Positions 34,188 to 46,850 of a DNA stretch of 64,000 nucleotides are shown piece after piece; position 1 is the first letter of the stretch; each line of letters starts with the position of its first letter. The DNA comes from Castor canadensis (taxonomy: Eukaryota; Chordata; Mammalia; Rodentia; Castoridae). The stretch spans positions 59,586,951 to 59,650,950 of the forward strand of contig NC_133402.1 in assembly GCF_047511655.1 (NCBI RefSeq). The letters are read 5' to 3'. Made by a program: the position numbers and the translations under genes. A model generated the notes under the pieces. That model made no database searches. It saw only the letters and a list, made by a program, of their open reading frames with translations, and was not told the DNA's origin.

Positions 34188-34490
34188 CTTTCTGCTGGGG
34201 TCTGAACTCAGAGCTTCCTGCTAGTCAAGGCTTGAGCTTCACCTTTAGCTCTTTTTGCTTTTTAGTTACTTTTTGAATAGGACTTGCATTTTGCCTTCTC
34301 TGGCCTTGACTCCATTCTTCCTATTTATGCCTCCTGCATAGCTGGGATGACAGAAGTACCCTACCATGCCCAGCTTTATTGGTTGAGATGGGTCTCATCA
34401 ACTTTTTGCCTGGGCTGGCCTCTAATTGCAGTCCTTCCTATCTCCACCTTTTGAGTAGCTGGGATTACAGGCACGAGCCACTGCCCCTGA
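34188..34490 (-). repeat. Composite ID-B1-B1 SINE, minus strand
   Basis: Shortened ID unit, then two B1-like units ending ggattacaggcacgagccac. Confidence 0.8.
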
Positions 34491-35057
34491 TTTAACAGTT
34501 TTTCTTTCAGAACTTTGAGTATGTCTTTTCATTGCCTTCTGGTATCCATTAATTCACATGGGCAGTTGTTTGTTAGTTGTATCTGTGTTCCCTTGTACAT
34601 GATGAGTCATTTTTTTTTCTTGCTGCTTTCAAAATTTTATCTTTGGGTTTGGCTTTCAAGAGTATGACTATGATATGTCTAGGTGTGGACTTTTGTTATC
34701 CTACTTGTATTTTATTAAACTTCTTGGAAGGTTTTCTTCAATTTTTATTCTGTTTCTAAGGACCTAATGAAATGTTTTTCACATGGTTGTACCATTTTAT
34801 ATTTCTACTAGCAATTTCTCCACATCTTCACCAACACTGTTATTGTCTATCTTTTGGATCATAGTAGATTGTGAAGTGGAATGCCTTTGTGGTTTTGATT
34901 TGCATTTCCCTGGTAATTAATGACGTTGAACATCTTTTCGTGTTTATTGACCATTTATGTATTTCTTTAGAGATATGTTTGTTCAAATCTTTGCTCCGTT
35001 TTTAACTAGTTGTCTATGTTGTTGTGTTCAAAGAGGCCTTTGTATATCCCTAACAAG

Positions 35058-35105
35058 TTTCCTTCCTTCCTTCCTTCCTTCCTTCCTTCCTTCCTTCCTT
35101 CCTTC
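35058..35105. repeat. (CCTT)n microsatellite
   Basis: Twelve near-perfect ccttt/cctt tetramers, followed by a further CT-rich stretch to 35135. Confidence 0.95.
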
Positions 35106-35135
35106 CCTCTCTCCCTCCTACCCTTCCTCTCTCTT

Positions 35136-35459
35136 TTTTCTTGGTGTTGGAGTTTGAACTTAGGGCTTCATACTTGTGAGGCAGGCATTCAGTGGCTTGA
35201 GTAAAGCCTCCATCCTTCTTTTGCTCTAGTTATTGTTTTGGAGATAGAGTCTCACTTTCTGCCCAGACAGGCTTGGACTGCAATCCTCCTGTTTTATGAT
35301 TCCTGCTGCCACTGGTATGACAGGTGTGCATCAGCTTTTTCCTGTTTCGATGGATCTTGCAAATTTTTTTTGTCTGGACTGGCCTGGAACTGCAGTCCTC
35401 CTGATTTCACCTCCTATGAAGCTTGGGATGTCAGGCATGAGCCACCAGCACCTGGCTAC
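35136..35459 (-). repeat. Composite ID-B1-B1 SINE, minus strand
   Basis: ID unit (gagtttgaacttagggcttc) and two B1-like units ending atgtcaggcatgagccacca. Confidence 0.85.
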
Positions 35460-35574
35460 AGGTTTTTAATTATATGATTTGTAAGTATTTTATTCCATTG
35501 TGTGGTTTGTGTATTCACTTTATTGACAGTTTTCTTTTTAAAATTTTATTTTATTCATTCTTTTATTTTTGAAA

Positions 35575-35945
35575 TTTTTATTCATTTATTCATATGTGCA
35601 TACATGGTTTAGGCTATTTCTCCCCCCTCCCCTCCACACCCCCACGCTTCCAGGCAGAATCTGTTCTGCCCTAATCTCTAATTTTGATGAAGAGAAAGTA
35701 TAAGCAATAATAAGAAAGACAAAGCATTTTTGCTAGTTGAGATAAGGATAGCTATACAAAGAGGTTCCTAGCATTGCTTCCATGTACAAATGTGTTACAG
35801 CCCAAGTGGATTCATCTCTAACTGACCTTTTCACTAGTTCCTGATCCCCTTCTCATATTGACCTCTGTTGCTTTAAGGTTTCTATATTAGTTCCTCTGCA
35901 GTGGGGACATCAAATACTATCATGTTTTGGGTTTCTTACCTATCC
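35575..35945 (-). repeat. 5'-truncated L1, 3' UTR only
   Basis: Nearly the same sequence as 36395-36770: tttattcatatgtgcatac, CT-rich tract, then ccctaatctctaattttgat and aagacaaagcatttttgcta. About 370 bp long. Confidence 0.85.
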
Positions 35946-35949
35946 CTTA

Positions 35950-36383
35950 GAAGTATGAAAGTTTTTAATTTTGTGTTTTGCAAACTTAATTTTAAATTTT
36001 ATTATTTTATTTAAAATTTATATTAATTGTACAAAATAATGGGTTTATTATGGCATTTTTATACATGTATACAATATACTTTGATAACATTCACCACCTA
36101 TCACTCTCTCTTGTCCCCTTCCACCTCTCACTGATCCTTCTTATCCCCCAATTAATCCCTTTCTACTTTAATGTCTTTAAAAAAATGTAATTCTTCATAT
36201 TAAAGAAAATAGGTGATATTTGTCTTTCTGAGTCTGTCTTATTTTTTATATATTTATTCTTTTGGTGTTCAATATTTAGGGTCTTTATATAGTCTGGATA
36301 TTAATCCCATATTGGGTAAAAGCTGGCAAAGGTTTTTCCCATTCTGTAGGCTGTCTCTTTACTCTGTTATTTCCATTGCTGTG
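35950..36383 (-). repeat. Older L1, 3' part, left of the nested L1
   Basis: Minus-strand L1 3' UTR and ORF2 end, stopping at tttccattgctgtg. The sequence resumes at about 42574 with cagaagtttttaatttg, the next phrase in ORF2, so one old L1 has been split. Confidence 0.8.
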
Positions 36384-39300
36384 TTTTTTTAATTCATTTA
36401 TTCACATATGCATACATTGTTTGGGTCATTTCTCCCCCCTGCCTTCCCCCCATCCCCACCTTCTCTTCCCCTCCCCCCTCGCTTCCAGGAAGAACCTGTT
36501 CTGTCCTTATCTGTAATTTTGTTGAAGAGAAGACATAAGCATAATAAGAAAGACAAAGCATTTTTGCTAGTTGAGTTAAGGATAGCTATACAGAAAGATT
36601 CCTAGCATTGCTTTCATGTACAAATGTGTTACAACCCAAGTTGATTCATCTCTGACTGATCTTTACACTGGTTCCTGATCCCCTTCTCATGTCGACCTCT
36701 GTTGCTTTAAGGTTTCTGTATTAGTTCCTCTGGAGTGGGACATCAAATGCTTTCATGTTTTGGGTTTTGTACCTATCCCCATGCCTCCTGTGTGTGCTCT
36801 CCCATTGTCATGTGACCCAAGTCCTACAATATTGCTGTATTTGCCCTAGATCTAACGTCCACATGTGAGGGAGAACATACGATTTTTGGTCTTTTGGGCC
36901 AGGCTAACCTCACTCAGAATGATGTTCTCCAATTCCATCCATTTACTTGTGAATGATAACATTTCGTTCTTCTTCATGGCTGCATAAAATTCCATTGTGT
37001 ATAAATACCACATTTTCTTGATGCATTTGTCAGTAGTGGGGCATCTTGGTTGTTTCCATAACTTGGTTATTGTGAATAGTGCTGCAATAAACATGGGTGT
37101 GCAGGTGCCTCTGGAGTAACCTGTGTCACATTCTTTTGGGTATATCCCCAAGAGTGGTATTGCTGAATCATATGGTAGATCTATGTTTAGATTTTTAAGT
37201 AGCCTCCAAATTTTTTTCCAGAGTGGTTGTACTAGTTTACATTCCCACCAACAGTGTAAGAGGGTTCCTTTTTCCCCACATCCTCGCCAACACCTGTTGT
37301 TAGTGGTGTTGCTAATGATGGCTATTCTAACAGGGGTGAGGTAGAATCTTAGCGTGGTTTTAATTTGCATTCCTTTATTGCTAGAGATGGTGAACATTTT
37401 TTCATGTGTTTTTTGGCCATTTGAATTTCTTCTTTTGAGAAAGTTCTGTTTAGTTCACTTGCCCATTTCTTTATTGGTTCATTAATTTTGGGAGAATTTA
37501 GTTTTTTGAGTTCCCTGTATATTCTGGTTATCACTCCTTTGTCTGACGTGTAGCTGGCAAATATTTTCTCCCACTCTGTGGGTGGTCTCTTCAGTTTAGA
37601 GACCATTTCTTTTGTTGAGTAGAAGCTTTTTAGTTTTATGAAGTCCCATTTATCTATGCTATCTCTTAGTTGCTGTGCTGCTGGGGTTCCATTGGGAAAG
37701 TTCTTGCCTATACCTATTAATTCCAGAGTATTTCCTACTCTTTCCTGTACCAACTTTAGAGTTTGTGGTCTGATATTAAGATCTTTGATCCATTTTGAGT
37801 TACTCTTGGTATAGGGTGATAAACATGGATCTAGTTTCAATTTTTTGCAGACTGCTAACCAGTTTTCCCAGCAGCTTTGTTGAAGAGGCTGTCTTTTCAC
37901 CATTGTATATTTTTAGTGCCTTTGTTGAAGACAAGTTGGTTATAGTTGTGTGGCTTCATATCTGGGTCCTCTATTCTGTTCCACTGGTCTTCATGTCTGT
38001 TTTTGTGCCAGTACCATGCTGTTTTTATTGTTATTGCTTTGTAATATAGTTTGAAGTCAGGTATCGTGATACCTCCAGTGTTGTTCTTTTGACTGAGTAT
38101 TGCTTTGGCTATTCGTGGCCTCTTGAGTTTCCATATAAATTTAACTATAGATTTTTCAATCTCTTTAATGAATGTTGTTGGGATTTTGATGGGAGTTTCA
38201 TTAAACATGTAGATTACTTTTGGGAGTATAGACATTTTTACCATGTTGATTCTACCAATCCATGAGCAAGGGAGATCTTTCCACATTCTATAGTCTTCCT
38301 CAATCTCTTTCTTCAGAAGTGTATAGTTTTCCTTGTAGAGGTCTTTCAAATCCTTTGTTAGGTTTACACCTAGGTATTTGATTTTTTTGAGGCTATTGTA
38401 AATGGAATTGTTTTCATATATTCTTTCTCAGTTTGTTCATTATTAGTGTATAGAAATGCTAATGATTTTTCTATGTTGATTTTATATCCTGCTACCTTGC
38501 TATAGCTATTAACGGTGTCTAGGAGCTTTTGAGTAGAGTTTTTTCGGTCTTTAAGGTATAGGATCATATCATCTGCAAATAGGGATATTTTGACAGTTTC
38601 TTTACCTATTTGCATTCCTTTTATTCCTTCTTCTTGCCTAATTGCTGTGACTAGGAACTCCAGTACTATGTTGAATAGGAGTGGAGATAGTGGACATCCT
38701 TGTCTAGTTCCTGATTTTAGAGGGAATGGTTTCAGTTTTTTCTCCATTAAGTATAATGCTGGCTGTAGGTTTGTCATATATAGCTTTTATAATGTTGAGG
38801 AACTTTCCTTCTATTCCTAGTTTTCTTAGAGCTTTTATCATGAAATGATGTTGGATCTTATCAAAGGCTTTTTCTGCATCTATTGAGATGGTCAAGTGGT
38901 TTTTGTCTTTGCTTCTGTTAATGTGGTTTATTACGTTTATTGATTTTCATATGTTGAACCATGCCTGCATTCCTGGGATGAAGCCTACTTGGTCGTGGTG
39001 AATAATCTTTTTGATGTGTTGTTGAATTTGGTTTGCCATTATTTGTTGAGGATTTTTGCATCAGTGTTCACTAAGGAGATTGGCCTATAGATCTCCTTTT
39101 TGGAGGTGTCTTTGCCTGGTTTTGGGATAAGTGTAATACTGGCTTCATAAAATGTGTTTGGCAGTTTTCCTTCCCTTTCTATTTCATGGAACAGTTTAAG
39201 GAGGGTTGGTGTCAGCTCTTCTTTAAAGGTCTGATAGAATTCAGCAGAGAATCCATCCAGTCCTGGACTTTTCTTTTTGGGGAGACTCTTGATTGCTGCT

Positions 39301-42300
39301 TCAATTTCATTTTGTGTTATAGATCTATTCAGGTGATTAATATCCTCTTGGTTCAGTTTTGGATGGTCGTAAATATCTAGAAATCTGTCAATTTCTTCAA
39401 GATTTTCAAATTTATTTGAATATAGGTTCTCAAAGTAGTCTCTGATGATTTCCTGGACTTCCATGGTGTTTGTTGTTGTCTCCTCTTTTGCATTCCTGAT
39501 TTTACTGATTTGGGTTTTTTCTCTCCTCATTTTAGTCAGGTTTGCCAGGGGTCTATCGATCTTGTTTATTTTTTCAAAGAACCAACTTTTTGTTTCATTA
39601 ATTCTTTGTATGGTTTTTTTGGTTTCTGTTTCATTGATTTCAGCTCTTATTTTTATTATTTCTCTCCTATTTGTTTTGGGATTTGCTTGTTCTTGTTTTT
39701 CTAGGAGTTTGAGATGTAGCATTAGGTCATTTTTTGGGATCTTTCAGTCTTTTTAATATATGCACTCATGGCTATAAACTTTCCTCTTAGGGTTGCCTTT
39801 TTGTGTCCCATAGGTTCCAGTAGGTCATGTTTTCATTTTCATTAACTTCCAGGAAACTTTTAATTTCCTCTTTTATTTCATCACTGACCCATTGATCATT
39901 GAGCAATGTGTTGTTCAGCTTCCAATTGTTTGCATGTTTTTTTATTGTTGCTTTTGTTGTTGATTTCTAGTTTTAATGCATTATGATCAGATAGAATGCA
40001 TGGGATTTTTTCTATTTTCTTATATTTGCTGAGGCTTGCTTTGTGCCCTAAGATATGATCAGTTTTGGAGAAAGTTCCATGAGCTGCTGAGAAGAATATA
40101 TATTGTGCAGCAGTTGGATGAACTAATTCTGTAGTCATCAGCTAGGTCCATTTGATCTATGGTGTGATTTAGTTCTAGAATTTCTTTATTGATTTTTTGT
40201 TTCGATGACCTATCTATTGGTGATAGGAGGGTATTAAAATCTCCCACCACCACTGTGTTGGAGTCTATATATGTTTTTAGGTCTTCAGAGTATGTTTGAT
40301 GAAATTGGGTGCATTGACATTGGATGCATATAGGTTGATAATTATTATTTCCTTTTGGTGTATTTCCCCTTTTATTAGTATGGAGTGTTCTTCTTTATCT
40401 CATTTGATCAATGTAAGTTTTGAAGTCTGTTTTGTCCGAGATAAGTATTGCTACCCCTGCTTGTTTTTGGGGGCCATTGGCTTGGTAAATCTTCTTCCAG
40501 CCTTTCGCCCTCAGCCAGTGCTTGTTTCTGTTGATGAGATGGGTCTCCTATAGGCAGCAGATTGTTGGATCTTCCTTTTTAGTTCAGTTTGCCAAGTGGT
40601 GTCTTTTGATTTGGGAATTAAGTCCGTTAACATTCAGTGTTAGTATTGATAGGTATATGGTGATTCCTGTCATTTAGTTGTCTTTGTTGTTTAAGGGTTT
40701 GATTGTGTGCAGCTGAATCAATGTTACTCTCTACTTTTTTGCCTTTTCTTCTCCTGTGGTTTGGTGTTGCCTGCCCTTTCATGGTTTTGTTTGCTTTCAT
40801 TTTCTATCTGCAGAATGCCTTGAAGAATCTTTTGTATTGTTGGCTTGCTGGTCGTATATTGTTTTAGTTTCTGCTTATCATGGAAGAGTTTTATTGTTCC
40901 ATCTATTTTGAATGATAGTTTGGCTGGGTAGAATATCCTAGGGTTGAAGTTATTTTCATTCAGTGCCTGGAAGACCTCACTCCATGCTCTTCTTGCTTTT
41001 AAGGTTTCTGTTGACAAATCTGCAATTTTGATGGGTTTACCTTTGCATGTTATTTGTTTTTTCTCTCTTACAGCCTTCAATATTCTTTCTTTATTCTCTG
41101 TGATTGTTGTTTTAATGATAATATGTCATGGGGTAGTTCTATTTTGGTCAAGTCTTTTTGGTGTCCTGGAGGCATCCTGTACTTGAATGGGCATAGTTTT
41201 CTCTAGATTTGGGAAATTTTCTGTTATTATTTTGTTGAATATATTACTAATTCCTTTTGTTGCACCTCTTCTCCTTCTTTAATGCCTGTGATGCTCATGT
41301 TTGGTTTCTTGATGGAGTTAGTGAATTCTTGCATATTCCTTTCACAGGACTTGAGTTGTCTGACTAATAGTTCTTCAGTTTTTCCTTTAATTACCATTTC
41401 AACTTCAAGTTCTGAGATTCTGTCTTCTGCTTGCTCTAGTCTGCTGGAGTGGCCTTCCATTTTGTTTTATATTTCTGTTTCATTCTTTTTTCTGAGGTTT
41501 CCCATATCACGGGTTACTTCCTCTTTAATATTGTCAGTTTTCAGCCTTAATTCATTTATCTCTCTATTTATGGTGTTTTCTGTTTCACTTTGGTGTTTCT
41601 TTAGGGTTCCTATGATTTCATTTATTTGTTTTTGTGTTTTCTCATATTCTTTATTTTTGTTGTCTTGGAATGTCTTGAGTGCCTCCTGTATGTTTTGGTT
41701 GACCATGTCTAGTAACATCTCTAAGAAATTCTTGTTGATTACTTGCAGAATTTCTTCTTTCAGAGTGTTTTTGTGGGCTTCATTGGGTTCCTTGGTATAG
41801 TTTATCTTTGTTTTGTTGGAGTCTGGTTCTGGATATCCATTTTCATTTCCCTCTGAATGCTGTACTAATTTATTTTTGGGGGGAGAATGGTTTCCATTCC
41901 TTTTTTGTCTTCCCCTCATTATACTTGGTACTGTTTCTGTCCCTGGTCTATGTGTAATTCAGTATTAGCCACCTTATAATAGTAAAATTAACAGAAAGAA
42001 GGAGAAAAAAGAAAGATAAAGGAAAAATGGAGAACCAAAGGAATCAACAGGGAGAGAGATGGTGGACAATCAAACAACAAACAAGACAAACACTTAAAGA
42101 AAAGAAAAAAGAAAAAAAAAGAAAAAGAAAAAAAAAAATCCCTGGTTCAGGAACAGTAGAATTTCAGTGTTAGTAGTTCTGGTGTTATTCCTTTAACATC
42201 CAGTCCTGTTTGCATCTCCTAGGCAGGTTTGGAGCTGGTGTCTGGTGGTGCTGGAGCCCTCTTGTGGTGGGTGGCAGCTGGTGTGCCAGCAGACCTGCAG

Positions 42301-42573
42301 GCTGGGGCCCAGTGGGCCTGTGGGGCAGAGGCCTGACAGGCTGGCAGGCAGTGGCCCTGGGGGCCTGCAGGGAGGAGGCCTGGTGGGCTGTCAGGCTGGT
42401 GGGCAGGCAGTGACCCACCTGTTCTTTCAGCTAGGTGTTCAGGATGCCAAAGTTCAGCTCTTCCTGGTGCTTTACCTCATCCAAGTGTGTCTCCACTGTC
42501 TCAGCAAGGTCCTTGATTCCTGGAGCTCATGCAGTCTGTGTCTGTGTCCCAGTTGCCATTTTGGATCCTCTCT
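36384..42573 (-). mobile_element. Nearly full-length LINE-1, inactive, nested in an older L1
   Basis: About 6.2 kb on the minus strand. Order from its 5' end: GC-rich 5' UTR (about 42573-41920); ORF1 with a coiled coil (N-terminal piece 41919-41467, middle 41460-41227, C-terminal 41080-40724); ORF2 endonuclease (GDFNTLLSPIDRSSKQ at 40247-40200; SDHN near 39998); RT ([11 protein letters not shown] near 38720, FADDMILY near 38590); C-terminal zinc-knuckle region ([18 protein letters not shown] near 37300); 3' UTR with C-rich plus-strand tract at 36432-36482. ORF1 has an in-frame stop at 41469-41467 and at least one frameshift, and ORF2 changes frame at least six times, so it cannot move by itself. 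Confidence 0.92.
41920..42573 (-). promoter_or_regulatory. L1 5' UTR with GC-rich, internally repetitive promoter-like block
   Basis: 42190-42540 is GC-rich against AT-rich surroundings and contains repeated ggcctg/caggctgg motifs. 42095-42140 is a purine run of A and AAAG units. L1 5' UTRs act as promoters; activity here is inferred only. Confidence 0.6.
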
Positions 42574-45500
42574 ATGCAGAAGTTTTTAATTTGTTGCAAT
42601 GTCATTTGTAAATTCTTGCTCTTTATTTCCTGAGTTATGGGAGTTCTGTTCAGAAAATCATTGGCTATACCTGTATCTTGAAGTGTTTCTCCCATGTTTT
42701 CTTCTAGTAGTTTCAAAGTTTCATGCTTCCGTTAGGGTTTTTGATCCATTTTGAATTGACTTTTGTACAGGGCAAGAGATAATTATATGGTTTTGGTCTT
42801 ATGTGGATATCCAGTTCTTCCAATACCATTTGTTGAAGAGGGTATCTTTTCTTCAATATATGTTTTTGTCACCTTGTCAAGAATCAGATGCATAGATTTA
42901 TTTCTGAGTCCTCTATTCCATTCCATTGGTTTACATGTTATTTTTGTACCAATACCATGCTGTTTTTGTTACAATGGCTCTCTAGTTTAATTTGAAATCA
43001 AGAATTCTGACACTTCCAGCATTGCTATTTTTGTATAGGATTGCTTTGGTTATTTCTTTTCTGCTTTCATATGAATTTTAGGATTTTTTCTTTTTGTGGG
43101 AAGAATATTTTGATGGGGGATTTCACTGAACCTCTAGATTACTTTTGGTAGTATAGCCATTTTCACAATACCATTTCTGATAATCCATGAACATGGGAGG
43201 TCTTTCCATCTTCTAGTGTCTTCTTCAGTTTCTTTCATCAGTGGTTTATAATTTTCATTGTAGAGATGTTTCACCTCTTTGTTTAGGTTCATTCTGAGGT
43301 ATTTTATTATTTTTTTAATGCTATAATGAATGGGATTGTTTTCCTAATTTCTTTTATGGTATGTTTTCTATTGGTATATAGAAAAGCTCCTGATTTTTGT
43401 ATATTAGTGTTGTCTCCTGCTATTTTGCTGAAAGTGTTTATCTGATTTAAGAGTTTTCTAGTGGTCTTTAAGTCTTTAAGAATAGGATCACATCATCTAT
43501 ATAATTTATATTATCCTATAGGGATAATTTGATATCTTTCTTTCCTATTGGTGTCCATTTTATTTCTTTCTCTTGTTTTATTGCTCTGGGTAAAAACTGA
43601 AGCACTATATTAAATAAAAGCATAAGGAGTCAACATTGTTGTTCATGATTTTAGAAGAAATGCTTTCAGATTTTCCCCATTCAGTATGATATTGGATATG
43701 GATTTGTCATATATAGACTTCATTATGTTAGAGTATGGTTGTTCTGTACCTAATATATTTAGGGCTTTTATAATGAAGGGATGTTGAATTTTGTCAAAGG
43801 TTTTTTATATATCTATTGAGATCATCTTTTGATTTGTAGCCTTGATTTTATTTATGTGCTATATGTTTATTGATTTGCATTTGTTGAATCCTTTTTGCAT
43901 CCCTAGAATGAAACCAAGTTGAACATGGTGTATTTCTTTTTAATGTGTTATTGAAATCAGCTAGCAAGTATTTCATTGAGAATTTTTGTACCTATGTTCA
44001 TGAAAGAAGTTGTTATATCATTTTCCTTTTTATGTGGGCCTTTATCCATTTTTGATATCAGAGCAACACTGGCCTTGTAGAATAAGTTTGGCAGCATTAT
44101 TTCCCTTTATATTTTATAGAAGAGTTTGGTGTTAGCTCTTTTTAAAAGATTTGGTAGAATTCAGTAGTGAATCTGTTTGATCCTGGGGTTTTCTTGTTTT
44201 GGTTGACTATTACTGCTCCAGTATCATTACTCATTATAAACATGTTTAGGATCTATATATTCTCTTGGTAAAATTTTTGTAGGTCCTATTGTCTAGAAAT
44301 TTATCAGTGTCTTCTAGATTTTCCAATTTATTGGAATATAATTTTTCAAAATATTCCCTAATGATCCTTTGGAGTTCACTGGTATGTGTTGTATTATCCC
44401 CCTTTTCATCTTTAATTTTATTAAGTTGGGTCTTCTTGCTTTCTTTTTGTTATCTTGGCTAAGGGCTTGTCAATTTTACTTAAAAAATAACTCTTTCATT
44501 GTACTGTTCTTTTTAGTTCTCCCTTTCAATATTTTTTCTCAGATCTTTATTATTTCCTTCTATCTACTAATTTTAGTTTTGGTTCATTCTTGCTTTTATA
44601 AGACCTCAAGATGCATCATTAGGTTATTTATTTGAGATCTCTTATTTCTTAATATAGGTACTCATACTTCCACTTTGAACTGCCATTTCCATGTCCCCAA
44701 AATTCTGGTAAGTTGTGATTTCATTTTCATTTGATTCTAGAAACTTACTGATTTCCTCTAATTTCTTCAGTGATTCACTGATCATTCAAAAGTGTATTGT
44801 TTGATCTCTTTGTTGTTTGTATAGTTTCTTTTGCTATTAATTTCTAGTTTACCTCCCTCTGATTTCTAATTTTGTTCCATTAAAGATACAAGAAATTATT
44901 TCAACTTTTTGTACTTAACACTTGTTTTATGGCCTAGAATGTGATGTATTTTGGAGAAAGTTCTATGGGATGCTGAGAAGCTGTTAGATGGAATACTCTG
45001 TAGACCTCTGTTAAATACATTTGATCTATAATGGAGTTTAACCCTCAAGTTTCTTTGTTGAATTTTTTGGTCTAGTGATGTATTTGTTATGAGAGTAGGA
45101 TTTTGAAGTCACCTGCTATTATTGCATCTGTACTTCTCTGTTCCTTTATGTTCAGCATTGTTTATGAAAATAGTTGCACCAACTTTTCATGTGTAAATAT
45201 TTATAACTATTAGGTTTCTTGGATGAAGTGTCCCATTTATTTGTATGTAGTGACCTTCTTTATCTCTTCTGACTAATTTTGACTACAAGTCTGCTTTGTC
45301 AAATATGAGTATAGCCATCTCAGCTTGGTTTCAGATTCCATTTGCTTGGAATGTCTCACTTTGGGTCCATCTATGTCTTCGACAGTAAAGTGTATTTCTT
45401 GTAGGCAAGAGACAGTTGGATCTTGTTTTTTAATCCAATCAGTGGGTTTGTATCTTTTAAGTGGATAGTTAAAACCATTATATTTAGGGTTGTTATGGAG

Positions 45501-46124
45501 AGATATTTTCTGAGTCCAGTAATTTTGTTCATTTTTTTCCCAGTTGATTCAAGTTTTGTTTGTTCTATTCTTTTCCTGTTATTCATCTTAGGAGTTTGCT
45601 GAGTTGACAACACTTGATCATTCCCTAATTTTCATCTGTTCATCTATTGCTTTCATGAAATTCATTCTTTTCTGAGCTCTCATGCTTGTGTCTTTATCAT
45701 CTCTCTATACGATTCCTTTAAGTATCTTCTGCAATGCTGGGTTAGTGATCATGAATTGCTTTAGTTGTGCTTATCTTGGAAGGACTTTACTTCTTCATCA
45801 TTTTTAAAGGATGATGTTGCTGGATATAGTATTTTGGTTAGCAGTTATTTACTCACAGGGAATGAGATATATCATCCCATGTTTTTCTGGTGTTTAGGGT
45901 TTCTGCTGAGAGGTCTGATGTAATTGTGATGCATTTGTTTTTTGTAAATAAGTGATATTTTTAATCTTACAGTTTTCAATATTCTTTCTTTTTCTATAGT
46001 CTTGGCATTTTAACTACAACATTGATGTGGAGACACTGTTTAATGGTCATGTCTATTTAAGATTGGATGTACTTGAATGTATCTTTCCCTAGATTTGGGA
46101 TATTGTCTGCTCTAATTTCATTGA
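42574..46124 (-). repeat. Older L1, remaining part right of the nested L1
   Basis: Continuation of the split L1 through ORF2 and into ORF1-side sequence, heavily mutated, ending where a composite SINE starts at 46125. Phrases such as ctctattccattccattggt (42911) and ttgtcaaaggttttttatat (43790) follow L1 order. Confidence 0.8.
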
Positions 46125-46445
46125 ATAGATTTTTTTTGTGTGTGTGTTGCTCTGGGATTTGAATCATTGCCATGTACTTGCTAGGCATGCATCCACCACT
46201 TGAGCCACACCCCCAGCCCTTTTTTGCTTTAGTTGTTTTTCAGATGGGGTCTTGTACTTTTAGCCTGGGGCCAGCCTCAGACTGAGACCTGTCTTCCACA
46301 TATCTGGAATTATGGATGTGTGCCATCATACCTGGCTTGTTCTTTGAGATAGGGTCTCATTAACTTTTTCCCTGGGCTGGCCTTGAACTATGATCCTCCT
46401 ACCTCCATCTCCCATGTGTGGTGACATTAGCCACCACACCTGACC
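46125..46445 (-). repeat. Composite ID-B1-B1 SINE, minus strand
   Basis: ID unit (ttgctaggcatgcatccacc) and two B1-like units, the last degraded. Confidence 0.8.
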
Positions 46446-46609
46446 TTGAATAGATTTTCTATGTAAAAGTTTTTCATTTTGATGAAATTTAACTTACTTA
46501 GTCTTTCTTTTATCACTGCCTTTTTGGGTGTCATATCAGAATTGAAAGAATGCTTGAACAGTTTCTTAACTATTTTCCTCTCTTGTATTCTATCTTCTTA
46601 GTTAGAACC

Positions 46610-46850
46610 AAAGTGAGCATTTTAAAAAGAACTTTTTTTGGTCACATTCTATTTTCAATAGATTCCAGGGGCTTCTCATTGCTTCCAGAGGAAGCTTAAA
46701 TACTATTTCACGGCCACAAGCTCTCAGTGATGTGGACTCATGTGCTGTACATCCTAGTGCTTGCTTCTAGCCCTAATTGGATCAGTGCTTCTTTTCCACA
46801 TTGTCTCTTTCTCTTTTCTCATCAGGGCTTATGACTCTGTATATATGAAA
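46610..46850 (+). repeat. LINE-2 fragment
   Basis: Old L2 piece on the plus strand: ggcttctcattgcttccaga followed by a sequence matching the L2 order around cacattctattttcaataga. Diverged. Confidence 0.45.

Larger units (their letters stand above)
34500..35530 (-). repeat. L1 ORF1-side and ORF2-end fragments with SINE inserted
   Basis: 34500-34765 is ORF1-side L1 (ctttgggtttggctttcaag); 34770-35060 is ORF2 C-terminal end; 35462-35530 continues the latter. A (CCTT)n array and a composite SINE lie between. Confidence 0.65.

Noticed and set aside
41282-41800. 172-codon plus-strand frame
   Set aside because: Antisense to L1 ORF1; the sense strand shows the ORF1 coiled-coil protein.
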